The notes: generated by a model from the letters alone, not told the origin. A stretch of DNA of 64,000 nt from Breznakiella homolactica (GCF_016616095.2 NZ_CP067089.2:186001-250000); one strand, 5' to 3'; positions 18,351 through 27,257 are shown, counted from the first letter of the stretch. Numbers and translations: made by a program.

Positions 18351-18583
18351 TGCTCATACTATCCAGGAAAGTCAACGAAAAGATAATGATCGGAGAGGAT
18401 ATCTCCATCTCGATAATAGAAGTCCGGGGAGATCAGGTCCGTCTCGGGGTGGACGCGCCAAAGCACGTTAAGGTTTTCCGGCAGGAAGTTTTCGACGCCA
18501 TCAAGGCCGAGAATAAAGCCGCCATGGAATCGACTCCGGTCATCCCCGAACTCGGCATCACGGAAGAACGGAAACCGCTTTAA
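18350..18583 (+). CDS. csrA: CsrA, translational regulator
   Basis: 77-residue RNA-binding dimer that blocks translation by binding ANGGA loops in mRNA leaders. Sequence is canonical: [20 protein letters not shown] with Leu4, and the second RNA-binding stretch VKVFRQEVF with Arg44. The C-terminal extension beyond residue 60 is typical of FliW-regulated CsrA proteins. Candidate targets in this window are the ACGGA-loop hairpins before both flaB genes and flaG-fliD. Confidence 0.97.
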   Translation: MLILSRKVNEKIMIGEDISISIIEVRGDQVRLGVDAPKHVKVFRQEVFDAIKAENKAAMESTPVIPELGITEERKPL

Positions 18584-18595
18584 AAATTACCCTTT

Positions 18596-18631
18596 CCGGG
18601 CTGTCCGCGGCGGAAACCGCCGCGGACCCGG
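18596..18631. terminator. Strong hairpin between convergent csrA and the HD-GYP gene
   Basis: Perfect 11-bp stem GTCCGCGGCGG / CCGCCGCGGAC with an AAA loop (18603-18627), extended by CCGGG/CCCGG. It lies between two convergent genes. There is no T-run on either side, so a bidirectional terminator is plausible but not certain. Confidence 0.5.
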
Positions 18632-18637
18632 CCTTTC

Positions 18638-19741
18638 TCAGGAGTTGGGGTTTTTCGTCCCAATATCCTTGTGCTCTTCGTAAATTGCGTCGAAATCATC
18701 GGCTATCGCAGAGAACACCTCCACCAGGGACGGATCGAAATGGGTACCGCTTTCCTCCTTAATTTTTTTTACCGTTGACCGGTGATCCAGAGCGTCCTTG
18801 TAGCTCCGTTTCATCCGCAGGGCATCGTAGACGTCCGCTATGGCCACGATACGGGCGGGAAGGGGAATCATGTCGCCGACCAGCTGGAAAGGATAGCCTG
18901 ACCCGTCCCAGCGTTCATGGTGGCTCAGGGCGATTTCCTTTGCCATGGGATTGGGGTACGTCGACAGAATATACGCGCCGTTCTTGGTATGTTCCTGCAT
19001 AACCGACCATTCCCAGTCCGAAAGGGGCCCTTCCTTGTTGAGAATATCGTCGGGGGTTCCGATTTTCCCCACATCGTGCATGGATGCCAGGAATCCGATA
19101 TCGTCGATAAAATCCGCGTCGATATGCTCATATCCGGGCTTATGGTACAGCTCCTCGGACAGTTTTCGGGAGTAGTAATTGACCCGGGTAATGTGCTGGC
19201 CCGTATCGTTGTCCTTGAGCTTTGAAGCTTCCAGGAGGCTCATAAAGACGCTGCGGAGCAGGTGTTTGTTTTCCTCGGTAACGTCGTCGAACAAGACCAC
19301 GAATTCATTCGGGTCGCGGGTATTGACTTCGGAAGGGAACAGGAAAACCCTGGTTTCCACGGTTTCGATTTCCCGGGTTTTCAGGCGTGAGATACCCTTC
19401 CAGGAAAAGCCGTTCTTGCCATGCAGCACGGTATCCCTGATATCCCTGATTGACTCAAGGCCGAAGGACTTTCCGAAAACATCAAACAGCTGGTTGCCTT
19501 CAAGTTTAAAAAATCCGGTAAACAGTCTGTGGCAAGCGGGATTTTCATAAATTATCCTGAAATTCCGGTTGATTATCAGTACTGGAAAAATGCTGCTTTT
19601 AAAAATGAACGAATCCGGCGGGGCCTCTAAGACAACGTCCTCATCTTCAAAAGCAGGATCTTGAAGGTCTGTTTCCTCCAAATCCTCTAAAACTTCATCC
19701 AATTCCTCAATAACGTCCTCCGGATGGAACTGGTTTTGCAC
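18638..19741 (-). CDS. HD-GYP domain protein, probable c-di-GMP phosphodiesterase
   Basis: 367-residue cytoplasmic protein. An acidic N-terminal stretch (1-50) is followed by a PAS-like sensor region (about 50-165; IFPVLIINRNFRIIYENPAC) and a C-terminal HD-GYP domain (about 170-350) with HDVGKIGTP and HHERWDGSGYP, the metal ligands and GYP motif. HD-GYP enzymes hydrolyse cyclic di-GMP. The start is GTG with GGGGAGG four bases upstream. Position beside flagellar genes and a PilZ protein gene fits motility control, but the signal sensed is unknown. Confidence 0.88.
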   Translation of the reverse strand: MQNQFHPEDVIEELDEVLEDLEETDLQDPAFEDEDVVLEAPPDSFIFKSSIFPVLIINRNFRIIYENPACHRLFTGFFKLEGNQLFDVFGKSFGLESIRDIRDTVLHGKNGFSWKGISRLKTREIETVETRVFLFPSEVNTRDPNEFVVLFDDVTEENKHLLRSVFMSLLEASKLKDNDTGQHITRVNYYSRKLSEELYHKPGYEHIDADFIDDIGFLASMHDVGKIGTPDDILNKEGPLSDWEWSVMQEHTKNGAYILSTYPNPMAKEIALSHHERWDGSGYPFQLVGDMIPLPARIVAIADVYDALRMKRSYKDALDHRSTVKKIKEESGTHFDPSLVEVFSAIADDFDAIYEEHKDIGTKNPNS

Positions 19742-19773
19742 AGTGCCTCCCCAATGAAAAAACTTTTAAAAAA

Positions 19774-20454
19774 CTATTGTTTGTCGCGGAGCGATAATTC
19801 GGCGTCACTTTTCCGGATATACACGGGACCGCTTTCCAGATTATCACCGCTATTATTTAATATATATAGTTTTCGCGCTTTTTCCAATAATTCCTTTGCA
19901 TTTCCCCGGCGCCGCCCCGGGTCGAGGATCAACGTCCCCTCCGGTACAAAGGATGAAGCGGCGCGGATAAACAGATCTGCGTCGGGCCCGGTAACCAGGA
20001 CCGGGGTATCCCGGGGAAGGAGTTCCAGTATTGTTTGGACCTCCGCGTCAAGGTTCTCGGTAACGCGGTTTTCCCCCCGGTAGAGGGCCGTAAAAAAGCT
20101 TTTTTTCTTCGCGTCCATCACCGGCAGCACCGCCCCGGGCCATACCGCGCAATGGGCCGCCATGCAGTCCAGGGTAGGGACCGATATGAAGGGAATTCCC
20201 AGAGAAAGGGCCATGCCCTTTGCCGCGGAGAAGCCGATCCTGAGGCCCGTAAACGAGCCGGGACCCTGCATGCATGCTATCAGGGAAAGGTCCTTTGGTG
20301 TCAGGTCCGCCTGTTTTATAAGATCATCTGCAATTTCCATGAGAAGCTCCGAATGGCGGAGCCCTGCGTCAATTTCGGTATACCGCATACCGTCTCCGGA
20401 GGAAAGGGCGGCGGAAAGTATGGATGTGGCGGTATCCAGGGCAAGTATATTCAT
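19774..20454 (-). CDS. tsaB: TsaB, tRNA t6A modification protein
   Basis: 226-residue partner of TsaD in making threonylcarbamoyladenosine at position 37 of ANN-decoding tRNAs. N-terminal ILALDTATSILSAALSSGDG and the segment GPGSFTGLRIGFSAAKGMAL are characteristic of the TsaB (YeaZ) fold. Its ATG overlaps the tsaE stop (ATGA), so both products of this pathway are made together. Confidence 0.94.
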   Translation of the reverse strand: MNILALDTATSILSAALSSGDGMRYTEIDAGLRHSELLMEIADDLIKQADLTPKDLSLIACMQGPGSFTGLRIGFSAAKGMALSLGIPFISVPTLDCMAAHCAVWPGAVLPVMDAKKKSFFTALYRGENRVTENLDAEVQTILELLPRDTPVLVTGPDADLFIRAASSFVPEGTLILDPGRRRGNAKELLEKARKLYILNNSGDNLESGPVYIRKSDAELSLRDKQ

Positions 20455-20912
20455 TGTATTTCAGGTAATCCCCGGGCGGATATGGTTATCTTCCGTTCCC
20501 GGGGACCGGTAATTTCGATTTCGACAACCACGGCATCCTCCGGGATCGAGCCGGGAATGCGTTCGCTCCATTCAATAATACTTATTCCGCCGCCGTAGAT
20601 CAGCTCCTCGCCTCCCATGGCGGAGAAATCATCCTCCCCCCGAAGCCGGTACGCGTCGATATGGTACAGGGGGATCTCCCCTTCGTATTCGGACACAATT
20701 GTGTAGGTTGGGCTGGTAACTTCATCCCGGATACCCAGCCCGCGGGCTATGCCTTTGGCAAGCTGTGTCTTCCCGGCTCCGAGCCCTCCCCGGAGGGCCA
20801 CAACGCTTCCGGGACGCAGATTCGCCGCCAGTTTTTTTCCGATGCGAAGGGTTTCTTCCGGAGAGGCGCTTATATAATCAGACAGGCAATCCGCCGCTTC
20901 TGTCAAAATCAT
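20451..20912 (-). CDS. tsaE: TsaE, tRNA t6A modification ATPase
   Basis: 153-residue P-loop ATPase of the TsaB-TsaD-TsaE complex. Walker A is GGLGAGKTQLAKG near residues 41-53, and the motifs SPTYTIVSEY and HIDAYRL follow. The C-terminus (about 130-153) is slightly extended. It overlaps the upstream 87-residue gene by 35 bp and tsaB by 4 bp. Confidence 0.94.
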   Translation of the reverse strand: MILTEAADCLSDYISASPEETLRIGKKLAANLRPGSVVALRGGLGAGKTQLAKGIARGLGIRDEVTSPTYTIVSEYEGEIPLYHIDAYRLRGEDDFSAMGGEELIYGGGISIIEWSERIPGSIPEDAVVVEIEITGPRERKITISARGLPEIQ

Positions 20913-21141
20913 CGATATATGTTTTCAGCTTTTTCAGCAGAGGAACCATAGGATAATCCACCGGCTGGTCAAAGGTCACGTTGATTTCCTTTTTGCCGGT
21001 GGGCATAATCTCTACTGAAAAATCTATATGCCTTTCCACGGTTTTACTGAGAATTTCCATGACAATAGTCCCGGTATAGAATCTCCGGTAATAAATAGGA
21101 TGATCCTTCCGCACTATATCCTTCAGCTCAATAATCTGCAT
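20878..21141 (-). CDS. Small conserved-type protein of unknown function
   Basis: 87-residue protein starting MQIIELKDIVRKDHPIYYRR. It has no signal peptide, membrane segment or motif I recognise. It looks like one compact alpha/beta domain with a basic middle. Its end overlaps the tsaE start by 35 bp, which supports genuine translation in this operon. It follows the PilZ gene by 32 bp. Confidence 0.6.
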   Translation of the reverse strand: MQIIELKDIVRKDHPIYYRRFYTGTIVMEILSKTVERHIDFSVEIMPTGKKEINVTFDQPVDYPMVPLLKKLKTYIDDFDRSGGLPV

Positions 21142-21173
21142 CTGATTAAAATATCCTTAATTATGATGTAGGG

Positions 21174-22328
21174 TCAATCCTGGTCATAGCCAAAGACCAT
21201 GGCGTTTACCGCGTTGAGGCTTTTTCTCGTTATCTTGATAAATTTAATGTGCATGATAATTCCCAGTCCACCGCTCCGGTTCGTCCTCAGGACCTGGCCA
21301 AGGGCCGCCAGGGACCGTCCTTCGCTGTTTTCAAAGGTAATCTTAATCCGGGAACCCACGGGGACAACGGAGGTCGTTTTTACCGCGCATCCTCCGGCGG
21401 AAATATCCAGAATGGTTCCCATAGAACGGCGGGGATCCACTGACATTTTCCGCTCGGTTTTTCTTCCCCGTTTGATTTCTTCAATATGAACGATGGAAAA
21501 ATAGCATGAAATGGTGACTTCCTTGCGTTTAAACCGGCGTTTCGTCAAAGCCATGGCTTTGCTGGAATGTGCCAGCTCCAGCGCCAGTCCCTGGGGTGTT
21601 TCGAGAACATCCTGGACGCGGCTTTCAATGGAAAATCCCTTGCTCAGGTTTGTGAAAAAGGAAAGGGTTATCTTGCTGCCCCGGGCGAATTTAACCGGTG
21701 TTCCCAGGGAATTCCGGGGGCAGTCCACCAGAAGCTGGTTGCCCTTGGATGAAATGACCCGGACAGGGTAGGTCGCGCCTTTGGCGGTGGATAGTACCGC
21801 CGCCATGTTTTCGGATATCCTGCGGGCGGGGCCCGCGGCGGCGGATTTGTCCGGCTGGGCCGCTTCCACGGTATTCCGGATAGAAAAAAGCAATGTCAGG
21901 AAATCCTGGACTTCCTGTTCGCTTTCGCCGCTTTTTTCAATGGATTTATAGGCCCGTTTGAAGTGCCGGTCCAGGGACGGGACATTCTGCATAACCGTTT
22001 CGGGATTTGAGACCCCGTCGTTTTTAAAAACGTACTCCAGGAGCTTTGTCTGGTCTTTATCGAGACCATAAAACGAAGCTACCTTGCGCATCTGGAATAT
22101 GCTGAAATTTCTCGTTGAGGATCCGCTGCTTTTGCCGCCGCCGCCGCTGCCGCTGCCTTTGGGACCGGCGCCGATTCCGTTCCTGACGATATTTATCACA
22201 ATAACGGCGATAATAATAACCGCCAGGGTTACGAGAAAAATCGTTGAGACCACGGGGTCTTCTTCTTTAAACCAGACAATGTCGTCCTGGAGGAGAAACA
22301 TGCTGTTCCCAAAGATACCCATATCCAT
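21174..22328 (-). CDS. Membrane-anchored PilZ-domain protein
   Basis: 384-residue protein with one N-terminal transmembrane segment (VVSTIFLVTLAVIIIAVIVI, about 26-45), a Gly/Ser-rich linker (about 52-72), a helical middle region and a C-terminal PilZ domain (about 255-380) with RRFKRKEV and DISAGGC, the RxxxR and D/NxSxxG motifs that bind c-di-GMP. It probably couples c-di-GMP to motility at the inner membrane. The adjacent HD-GYP gene would remove the same signal. Confidence 0.85.
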   Translation of the reverse strand: MDMGIFGNSMFLLQDDIVWFKEEDPVVSTIFLVTLAVIIIAVIVINIVRNGIGAGPKGSGSGGGGKSSGSSTRNFSIFQMRKVASFYGLDKDQTKLLEYVFKNDGVSNPETVMQNVPSLDRHFKRAYKSIEKSGESEQEVQDFLTLLFSIRNTVEAAQPDKSAAAGPARRISENMAAVLSTAKGATYPVRVISSKGNQLLVDCPRNSLGTPVKFARGSKITLSFFTNLSKGFSIESRVQDVLETPQGLALELAHSSKAMALTKRRFKRKEVTISCYFSIVHIEEIKRGRKTERKMSVDPRRSMGTILDISAGGCAVKTTSVVPVGSRIKITFENSEGRSLAALGQVLRTNRSGGLGIIMHIKFIKITRKSLNAVNAMVFGYDQD

Positions 22329-22334
22329 ATACCC

Positions 22335-23174
22335 TTACACCGTTTTTTCCGCTGATTTTTTCAATATGCCGAAAAGCAGCCGAAGCCGCGGGGCCAGCTC
22401 GTATTCAGCCAAATCGCCCACCAGAACGGCGTCCTTCGCCTCGTAAGCGGCGAGCATTTCCTTTATGGTCGCGTCGAATCCTTCAAAAAAGTTGTCAAAG
22501 GTCGCTCCGCTGTCTCCCTGGTATTCAAATTCAAAACCCCGGGAGTTTAAATACGCCATAAGCCGGAAGAGTTTTTCCGTAATGTTTGAGAAAAGCTGGA
22601 CCGTTTCCGTGGCCCGGCTGTCCTTGCCGGTTTGGAGATCCAGGGGAAGGTCCTCCAGCCGCTGGGATACTCCGTCGATAATCGTTTCAAGCTGCAGCAG
22701 CGCCTGCTGGGGGGCGCTGATTTCGGCGATCCGCTCATCCGTCAGGGCCAGGACCTGATCCGGAGAGAGCCCTTCCCCGGACAATGCCGCGTCAATGATC
22801 CCGAAGAGTTCCGGATTCCGGTGGGAAAGGAAACTGGCCGCGGCGCTGCCTTCCCAGTCCTGCTGTATTTCCTGCCGGCTGTCAAAGGCCGCTTCCCGGT
22901 ATGCCTCGAGAATATCCCGGGCGACAATCAGGGCTTCCAGAAGCAGTTCAAAGAGATTGCTTGTCTGAATATCCAGAACGTCAATCTCGGACAGCTTCCG
23001 GTCAAATACCTCGCCGATGCTTCCGGCGGAAATTTTTTCGTTGTTTATGGTTATACCGCTTAAGGAGTAGCCCGAGCCCGCAAGCCAATCCTCCAGGCCC
23101 GAGAGGAGTTCTCCCAGGGTCTCTTCGGATTCCAGGGTAATTTCTGCTCCTTCGCCGTTGATGGTCAGATTCAT
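22335..23174 (-). CDS. Unknown protein next to fliD
   Basis: 279-residue acidic, soluble, mostly helical protein. The N-terminal 55 residues (MNLTINGEGAEITLESEETL and on) look like a small ubiquitin-like or forkhead-like beta domain; the rest is predicted helical (ILEAYREAAFDSRQEIQQDW, ETVQLFSNITEKLFRLMAYL). The start at 23174 is preferred over one four codons upstream because GGGAG precedes it. It lies between fliD and the PilZ gene in the same direction, so a flagellar assembly or chaperone role is possible. I recognise no family. Confidence 0.75.
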   Translation of the reverse strand: MNLTINGEGAEITLESEETLGELLSGLEDWLAGSGYSLSGITINNEKISAGSIGEVFDRKLSEIDVLDIQTSNLFELLLEALIVARDILEAYREAAFDSRQEIQQDWEGSAAASFLSHRNPELFGIIDAALSGEGLSPDQVLALTDERIAEISAPQQALLQLETIIDGVSQRLEDLPLDLQTGKDSRATETVQLFSNITEKLFRLMAYLNSRGFEFEYQGDSGATFDNFFEGFDATIKEMLAAYEAKDAVLVGDLAEYELAPRLRLLFGILKKSAEKTV

Positions 23175-23292
23175 GGTAACTCCCAATCGTGTGATTCGCC
23201 GTACAGCCTGTCAGGGTCCGGGCCGGTTCGGTATATCCTCACCGCCGCAGGCGAATCCGCGGCGGAGTATTCCCGTTCCCTTAAAAAGGGCC

Positions 23293-25332
23293 TTAATTAT
23301 TATTATTAGCCCTGCGGCTGAACTGGTCCAGGGATGTCGCCGTTTGTTCCATACGGTTATAGGCGCCTTCCATCTGGCCGTACTGGCGTTTGAGGGTGTC
23401 TTCCTTGTTGGCAAGCTGCCGGTCCAGGGTTTCTATGCGGCGCTGTTCCTGGCTAATGCGGGAATCAATGGTTCCTGTTTTGAGGGAAATAATCCCCCCG
23501 GTTTCCACAAAGGGCCGGGCCAGGGTATCCACCGCGTGGGCAATCCCGGAATCAATAATCAGGTCGCCGTCGGTATCGTACCCGAACAGCTGCTGTATTG
23601 CGGGCAGCTTGGTCTGGAGGGCGGCATCGAGGGCCTTTTCGTCTATTTCCAGATATCCCCGGAGCCGGGACGCGTCGTATCCGCTGCTGGCGCCGGAGCG
23701 CCGGACATCGGTACCGATACCGATCTGGGCAAGCATGGATAATTCCCGGTCCGCCGAAGTGGGGTAGGGGGCGGAGGCAATACGCTGGAGGTTGTTCCGG
23801 AACTGGTTCAAAGTTGAATCCCCGGAAAACGACCCCAGGCGTTCCCGCATTTCATCCTGCTCTTCCCGGGTAAGGTAGGTCAGTTCCTGGATTACCCGGT
23901 CGTCGTTTCTGGTCAGTACATTGATATCCGCCATGAGCCGGTTGTAATTACCCACCAGGTCAATGATGGCTTCCTTGATGGAGTCCCGGTCCGGTTCAAC
24001 CCCGAGCCGGACCTGCCGGTCGGAGGCTGTCTTCGCCGTGAGGGTAACTCCGGGAATGAGATCGTCAATGGTATTGGTCGGCCGCTTTACTTCAATACCT
24101 TCCATGGAAATTATCGCGTCCTGGGCGACGGAAACGGCGTTCCGCGGGCGGAATCCGTCGTTCGCGTCGGGATCGAAAATCCGGACGTTCCGGATGGAAA
24201 TATCCCGGTGGGTATTGTTGTTTACCAGATCCATGGAAACAATGGTCCTGGACCCGGCGATATCACCGAGCCGGTACTGATAGGTATTGAAATTTTCCGA
24301 GTCCCGCACAGGGGGCAGGGCGGCGCTGGTGCCGTCGGAGAACGTCAGGAGCAGCACCCCCAGGTCGTCGACCCGTTTTGGCGGCTCCGGAGGCGTCCAC
24401 TGCGGCATGGGGACACTGGAAGGGTCATTTTCAACGGTAATACCGCCGTAGCTTGCCGATCCCGCGGAGGGAACGGCAGGTCCCGGCGGCGGTCCGGCGG
24501 TGGTCAGATCCGCGTCGGTTTTGGTTTTGGTTGCGGTTTCAAAGCTTATGGTTAATGCCCCAGCGGCCTGTATGGGCTGGCCCAGGGTAATCCGGGCTTC
24601 GCCGCCGGCGGCGACCTGGAGGGTTCCGTCCAGAACCGAAACCAGGGAACTGTTGACATCCCCGGATCTTCCCCGGACGGACGCGGGGGACAGGGCGATA
24701 TCCCGCCGTGAATCGTCAACCTTGTCCACCATGCCCGTTGCCAGGGCCAGGGTTTCGGCGGCTTCGGAGAAGCCGAGACGGTTTCCCGCTCCGGTAACCA
24801 GGGATTCCACCAGCAGGGACCGGGTCCCCGGTTCCACCGTAATGATGCTGGCTTTTAGTTTATCCCTTCCCCGCCGGTTGAGAGCCTCGGTAAAATCCTT
24901 GAGGGATCCCCCGCGGAAGTTAAATGCAATTTCATCTTCCCCGACGGTAAAACTGTAGCGGCCTTCCTCGATCCGGTAATTCTCATCCAAAGGAGTGGAA
25001 AGAAAACGGTCAGCCGCCGCGACCTGTTTGACAATAAAGCTGCGTTCCTGCTCCACCGCGTCCCGGGCGGCGGTTCCGCTAAGTATTGAATCATCGGAAG
25101 AAAAAACGACCCGGTCGTTGAAGGGATTCTGAAAGGAATACAGGAGCCGGGAGCTTTCCCTGAGAGAAGTCATCCGGCGCCCGACATCCTGCCAGTAGGT
25201 TTTTTCGGTTTGGAGGTTCTCTACGGTCTGTTCCGCCCTGTCCCGGGGGATACGTTCGACCTTCATGAGATCCTCAACGAGTTTTTCTGTATTAAACCGG
25301 CTTTTTACTCCGGGAACGTAAATATCGGACAT
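23293..25332 (-). CDS. fliD: Flagellar filament cap protein FliD
   Basis: 679-residue HAP2 cap that promotes flagellin polymerisation. N-terminal SDIYVPGVKSRFNTEKLVED and LMKVERIPRDRAEQTVENL match the FliD D0 region. The C-terminal FliD domain (about 430-679) has LVGNYNRLMADINVLTR and the closing coiled coil (DRQLANKEDTLKRQYGQMEG). The central part (about 250-340) holds a Pro/Gly-rich insert (TTAGPPPGPAVPSAGSASYG), variable between species. It follows flaG by 17 bp. Confidence 0.94.
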   Translation of the reverse strand: MSDIYVPGVKSRFNTEKLVEDLMKVERIPRDRAEQTVENLQTEKTYWQDVGRRMTSLRESSRLLYSFQNPFNDRVVFSSDDSILSGTAARDAVEQERSFIVKQVAAADRFLSTPLDENYRIEEGRYSFTVGEDEIAFNFRGGSLKDFTEALNRRGRDKLKASIITVEPGTRSLLVESLVTGAGNRLGFSEAAETLALATGMVDKVDDSRRDIALSPASVRGRSGDVNSSLVSVLDGTLQVAAGGEARITLGQPIQAAGALTISFETATKTKTDADLTTAGPPPGPAVPSAGSASYGGITVENDPSSVPMPQWTPPEPPKRVDDLGVLLLTFSDGTSAALPPVRDSENFNTYQYRLGDIAGSRTIVSMDLVNNNTHRDISIRNVRIFDPDANDGFRPRNAVSVAQDAIISMEGIEVKRPTNTIDDLIPGVTLTAKTASDRQVRLGVEPDRDSIKEAIIDLVGNYNRLMADINVLTRNDDRVIQELTYLTREEQDEMRERLGSFSGDSTLNQFRNNLQRIASAPYPTSADRELSMLAQIGIGTDVRRSGASSGYDASRLRGYLEIDEKALDAALQTKLPAIQQLFGYDTDGDLIIDSGIAHAVDTLARPFVETGGIISLKTGTIDSRISQEQRRIETLDRQLANKEDTLKRQYGQMEGAYNRMEQTATSLDQFSRRANNNN

Positions 25333-25349
25333 GAACCGCTTTCTTCACC

Positions 25350-25721
25350 TTATACCTGTTCGTCGAACAGAAAACCTATGGTTTCCTTAAGCTTAAAATG
25401 AAGCCGCTGTAATTCCTCCGGCGGCAGCACTTTAATTACCTTATCGGTTTCAGGATCGATCACCTTGACCGTAACCTGGTGTGATTCATGATCTACGACG
25501 AATTTCAGCTTTCTGTTGAAAGCAAGACTGATTCTCTCAAGATCCGCGGTGGTAGTCTTGATATCTACCGCTTCCCGCTCTCCCGGTAATGTTGCTACAA
25601 ATGTTTCTCTGGCGGCAGCGCGAGCCTCCGCCGACTGAACCTGCGTTTTCACAGATCCCCGGTCTTGCGGGAGTTCCTGGTACGGAAATCCGTTTCCGAC
25701 ACCGGTAATTGGCATACCCAT
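25350..25721 (-). CDS. flaG: FlaG family flagellar protein
   Basis: 123-residue protein of the FlaG family, linked to filament length control and usually encoded beside fliD. The C-terminal half (ERISLAFNRKLKFVVDHESH, then QVTVKVIDPETDKVIKVLPP and EELQRLHFKLKE) is diagnostic. The start at 25721 is selected because GGGAGG sits five bases upstream; an ATG seven codons earlier lacks one. A hairpin with an ACGGA loop occurs about 60 nt before the start. Confidence 0.9.
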   Translation of the reverse strand: MGMPITGVGNGFPYQELPQDRGSVKTQVQSAEARAAARETFVATLPGEREAVDIKTTTADLERISLAFNRKLKFVVDHESHQVTVKVIDPETDKVIKVLPPEELQRLHFKLKETIGFLFDEQV

Positions 25722-25781
25722 GGGTACCTCCCTGTAATTCACGGACGATCCGGCTGTCTGCCCATGAAGCTCCTGTTATTC

Positions 25782-25803
25782 CCGCCTGCATCCGTGCCGG
25801 CGG
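25782..25803 (-). promoter_or_regulatory. Putative CsrA-binding hairpin in the flaG-fliD leader
   Basis: Minus strand: CCGCC / GGCGG stem, a G-A mismatch, then GCA / TGC closing a CGGA loop, so that ACGGA is presented as in CsrA sites. The core GCACGGATGC is identical to the hairpin at 28185-28204 before flaB. Confidence 0.6.
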
Positions 25804-25992
25804 ACTTTTTTCAATTCTGGATAATCCCGCCCGGAAGGTTCTGCCGGCCTCCCGGAATCCAATATACAACAAATAAGCCGTAAAAATACCATTTTTATGA
25901 CCTATGTATTATGTCTTTTCCGCGAATTCCTGATGAACCGCGGAAAACGGCGGAATTTCAGCGGGATCAGGCCGAAATTCTTCCGGTTTTTC

Positions 25993-26029
25993 AAAAAAAA
26001 GGACGGGGAAGGGCGCGACTTCCTCGTCC
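25993..26029 (-). terminator. Rho-independent terminator of the downstream flaB
   Basis: Minus strand: GGACGAGGAAG / CTTCCCCGTCC stem with one mismatch, followed by TTTTTTTT, about 50 bp after the flaB stop. Confidence 0.8.
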
Positions 26030-26079
26030 TGCGTTCCAAAAGACGACGTCCAGAAGTCTCTCAGTACGCGTACAAAAGC

Positions 26080-26934
26080 TTAGCCAAGCAGACTCAGTAC
26101 GGACTGGGTGCGGGTATTAGCCTGGGCCAACATAGCCGTTCCAGCCTGGGACAGAATCTGATCCCTGGTGTAGTTAACCATTTCCGACGCCATATCCGCA
26201 TCCCTGATCCGGGATTCGGCTGCCTGCATGTTTTCAGCAGCAATGGCAACACCCTGGGCGGCCATTTCAAACCGGTTCTGATACGCGCCGAGGTCGGCCC
26301 GCTGTTTGGAGACCTGCCGTAAGGCAGAGTCAATAGAACCGATCGCCTGATTAGCCGATTCGGGGGTAGCAATAGTTAAACTACCATCTTCGCCCTGAGC
26401 GCTCTGAAGGCCAAGAGCCATAGCGGTCATGGTGCCGATAAAGACCTGTTCGTTCTGGTCCATATTGGCGCCGATCTGGAACTGCATGACTCTATTGACC
26501 GCGGAATCCTGGGCAAACGCACCAGTCAGCATATTCATCCCATTAAATTGGGCGTGGCTCGCGATCCGGTTTACTTCGTCAATCAGCTGAGAGACTTCAA
26601 CCTGAATCTGCATACGGTCTTCATCGGTATAGATACCGTTGGCGGACTGTACTGCCAATTCCCGTAAACGGTGCAGAATATCCTGGGTTTCCTGAAGATA
26701 CCCTTCCGTTGCCTGAATAAAAGACACACCATTCTGAATATTACGCTCGGCCTGATTAAGCCCCCGGATCTGGCTCCGCATTTTTTCGGAGACCGCGAGC
26801 CCGGAAGCATCATCGCCCGCACGGTTTATCCGCTGGCCGGAGCTTAAGCGTTCAATGCTTTTCGCTACATCGGCCGACGTTACACCAAGCTGACGATTGG
26901 CATACATGGCGCTCATGTTGTGATTAATGATCAT
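26080..26934 (-). CDS. flaB: Flagellin FlaB (first gene)
   Basis: 284-residue core flagellin of the periplasmic flagellar filament. It begins [20 protein letters not shown] and contains [20 protein letters not shown] and [19 protein letters not shown], the D0/D1 core. The C-terminus is [20 protein letters not shown] followed by [13 protein letters not shown]. It is short because it lacks exposed D2/D3 domains, as in other spirochaete FlaB proteins. An AAGGAGGG sequence places the start at 26934; a longer open frame upstream covers only the structured leader. Confidence 0.96.
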   Translation of the reverse strand: MIINHNMSAMYANRQLGVTSADVAKSIERLSSGQRINRAGDDASGLAVSEKMRSQIRGLNQAERNIQNGVSFIQATEGYLQETQDILHRLRELAVQSANGIYTDEDRMQIQVEVSQLIDEVNRIASHAQFNGMNMLTGAFAQDSAVNRVMQFQIGANMDQNEQVFIGTMTAMALGLQSAQGEDGSLTIATPESANQAIGSIDSALRQVSKQRADLGAYQNRFEMAAQGVAIAAENMQAAESRIRDADMASEMVNYTRDQILSQAGTAMLAQANTRTQSVLSLLG

Positions 26935-26956
26935 ATAACCCTCCTTGCACAGGTAA

Positions 26957-27032
26957 GCGGCCGCTGTCCGTAGCAGCCGCCCGAACCGCACGACCGGTTC
27001 ACCCGGCAGGACGTTCGCGCCGATCCTGCCGG
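26957..27032 (-). promoter_or_regulatory. Structured leader of flaB (first gene) with ACGGA-loop hairpin
   Basis: Three consecutive GC-rich hairpins precede the Shine-Dalgarno sequence: 27003-27032 (CCGGCAGGA / TCCTGCCGG), 26983-27000 (GAACCG / CGGTTC) and 26957-26980 (GCGGCTGCT / AGCGGCCGC with loop ACGGAC). The last one, 10 nt before AAGGAGGG, fits a CsrA site. A TTGACA at 27124-27129 could be a -35 but its -10 is weak. Confidence 0.6.
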
Positions 27033-27136
27033 ATTTCCCGAAACGGAACGGACTGTCGATCGGGAAGGGGAGACCCCGCCCAATGAACAATCCGCACCGC
27101 CGTGCTTACCCGTAGAGGGTTTTTGTCAAAGAACCT

Positions 27137-27257
27137 GGGAAGTTACCGTATTTTTCAATACGATAACTCCCTCCGAAGAAATTGTACAAAGTACAATTTC
27201 TTCACGCTTGCTGATATTACAAATATAATATCGATACCGCGGAAAAACCATGGTATC
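27137..27257 (-). other. Stacked hairpins between the two flagellin genes
   Basis: Four consecutive inverted repeats follow the flaB (28139-27279) stop: 27233-27257 (GATACCATGG / CCGCGGTATC), 27213-27232 (GATATTA / TAATATC), 27175-27203 (perfect 13-bp GAAGAAATTGTAC / GTACAATTTCTTC) and 27137-27171 (about 15 bp, imperfect). None has a proper T-run. They may attenuate read-through or protect the 3' end of the flagellin mRNA. The whole 344-bp gap holds no gene. Confidence 0.6.
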
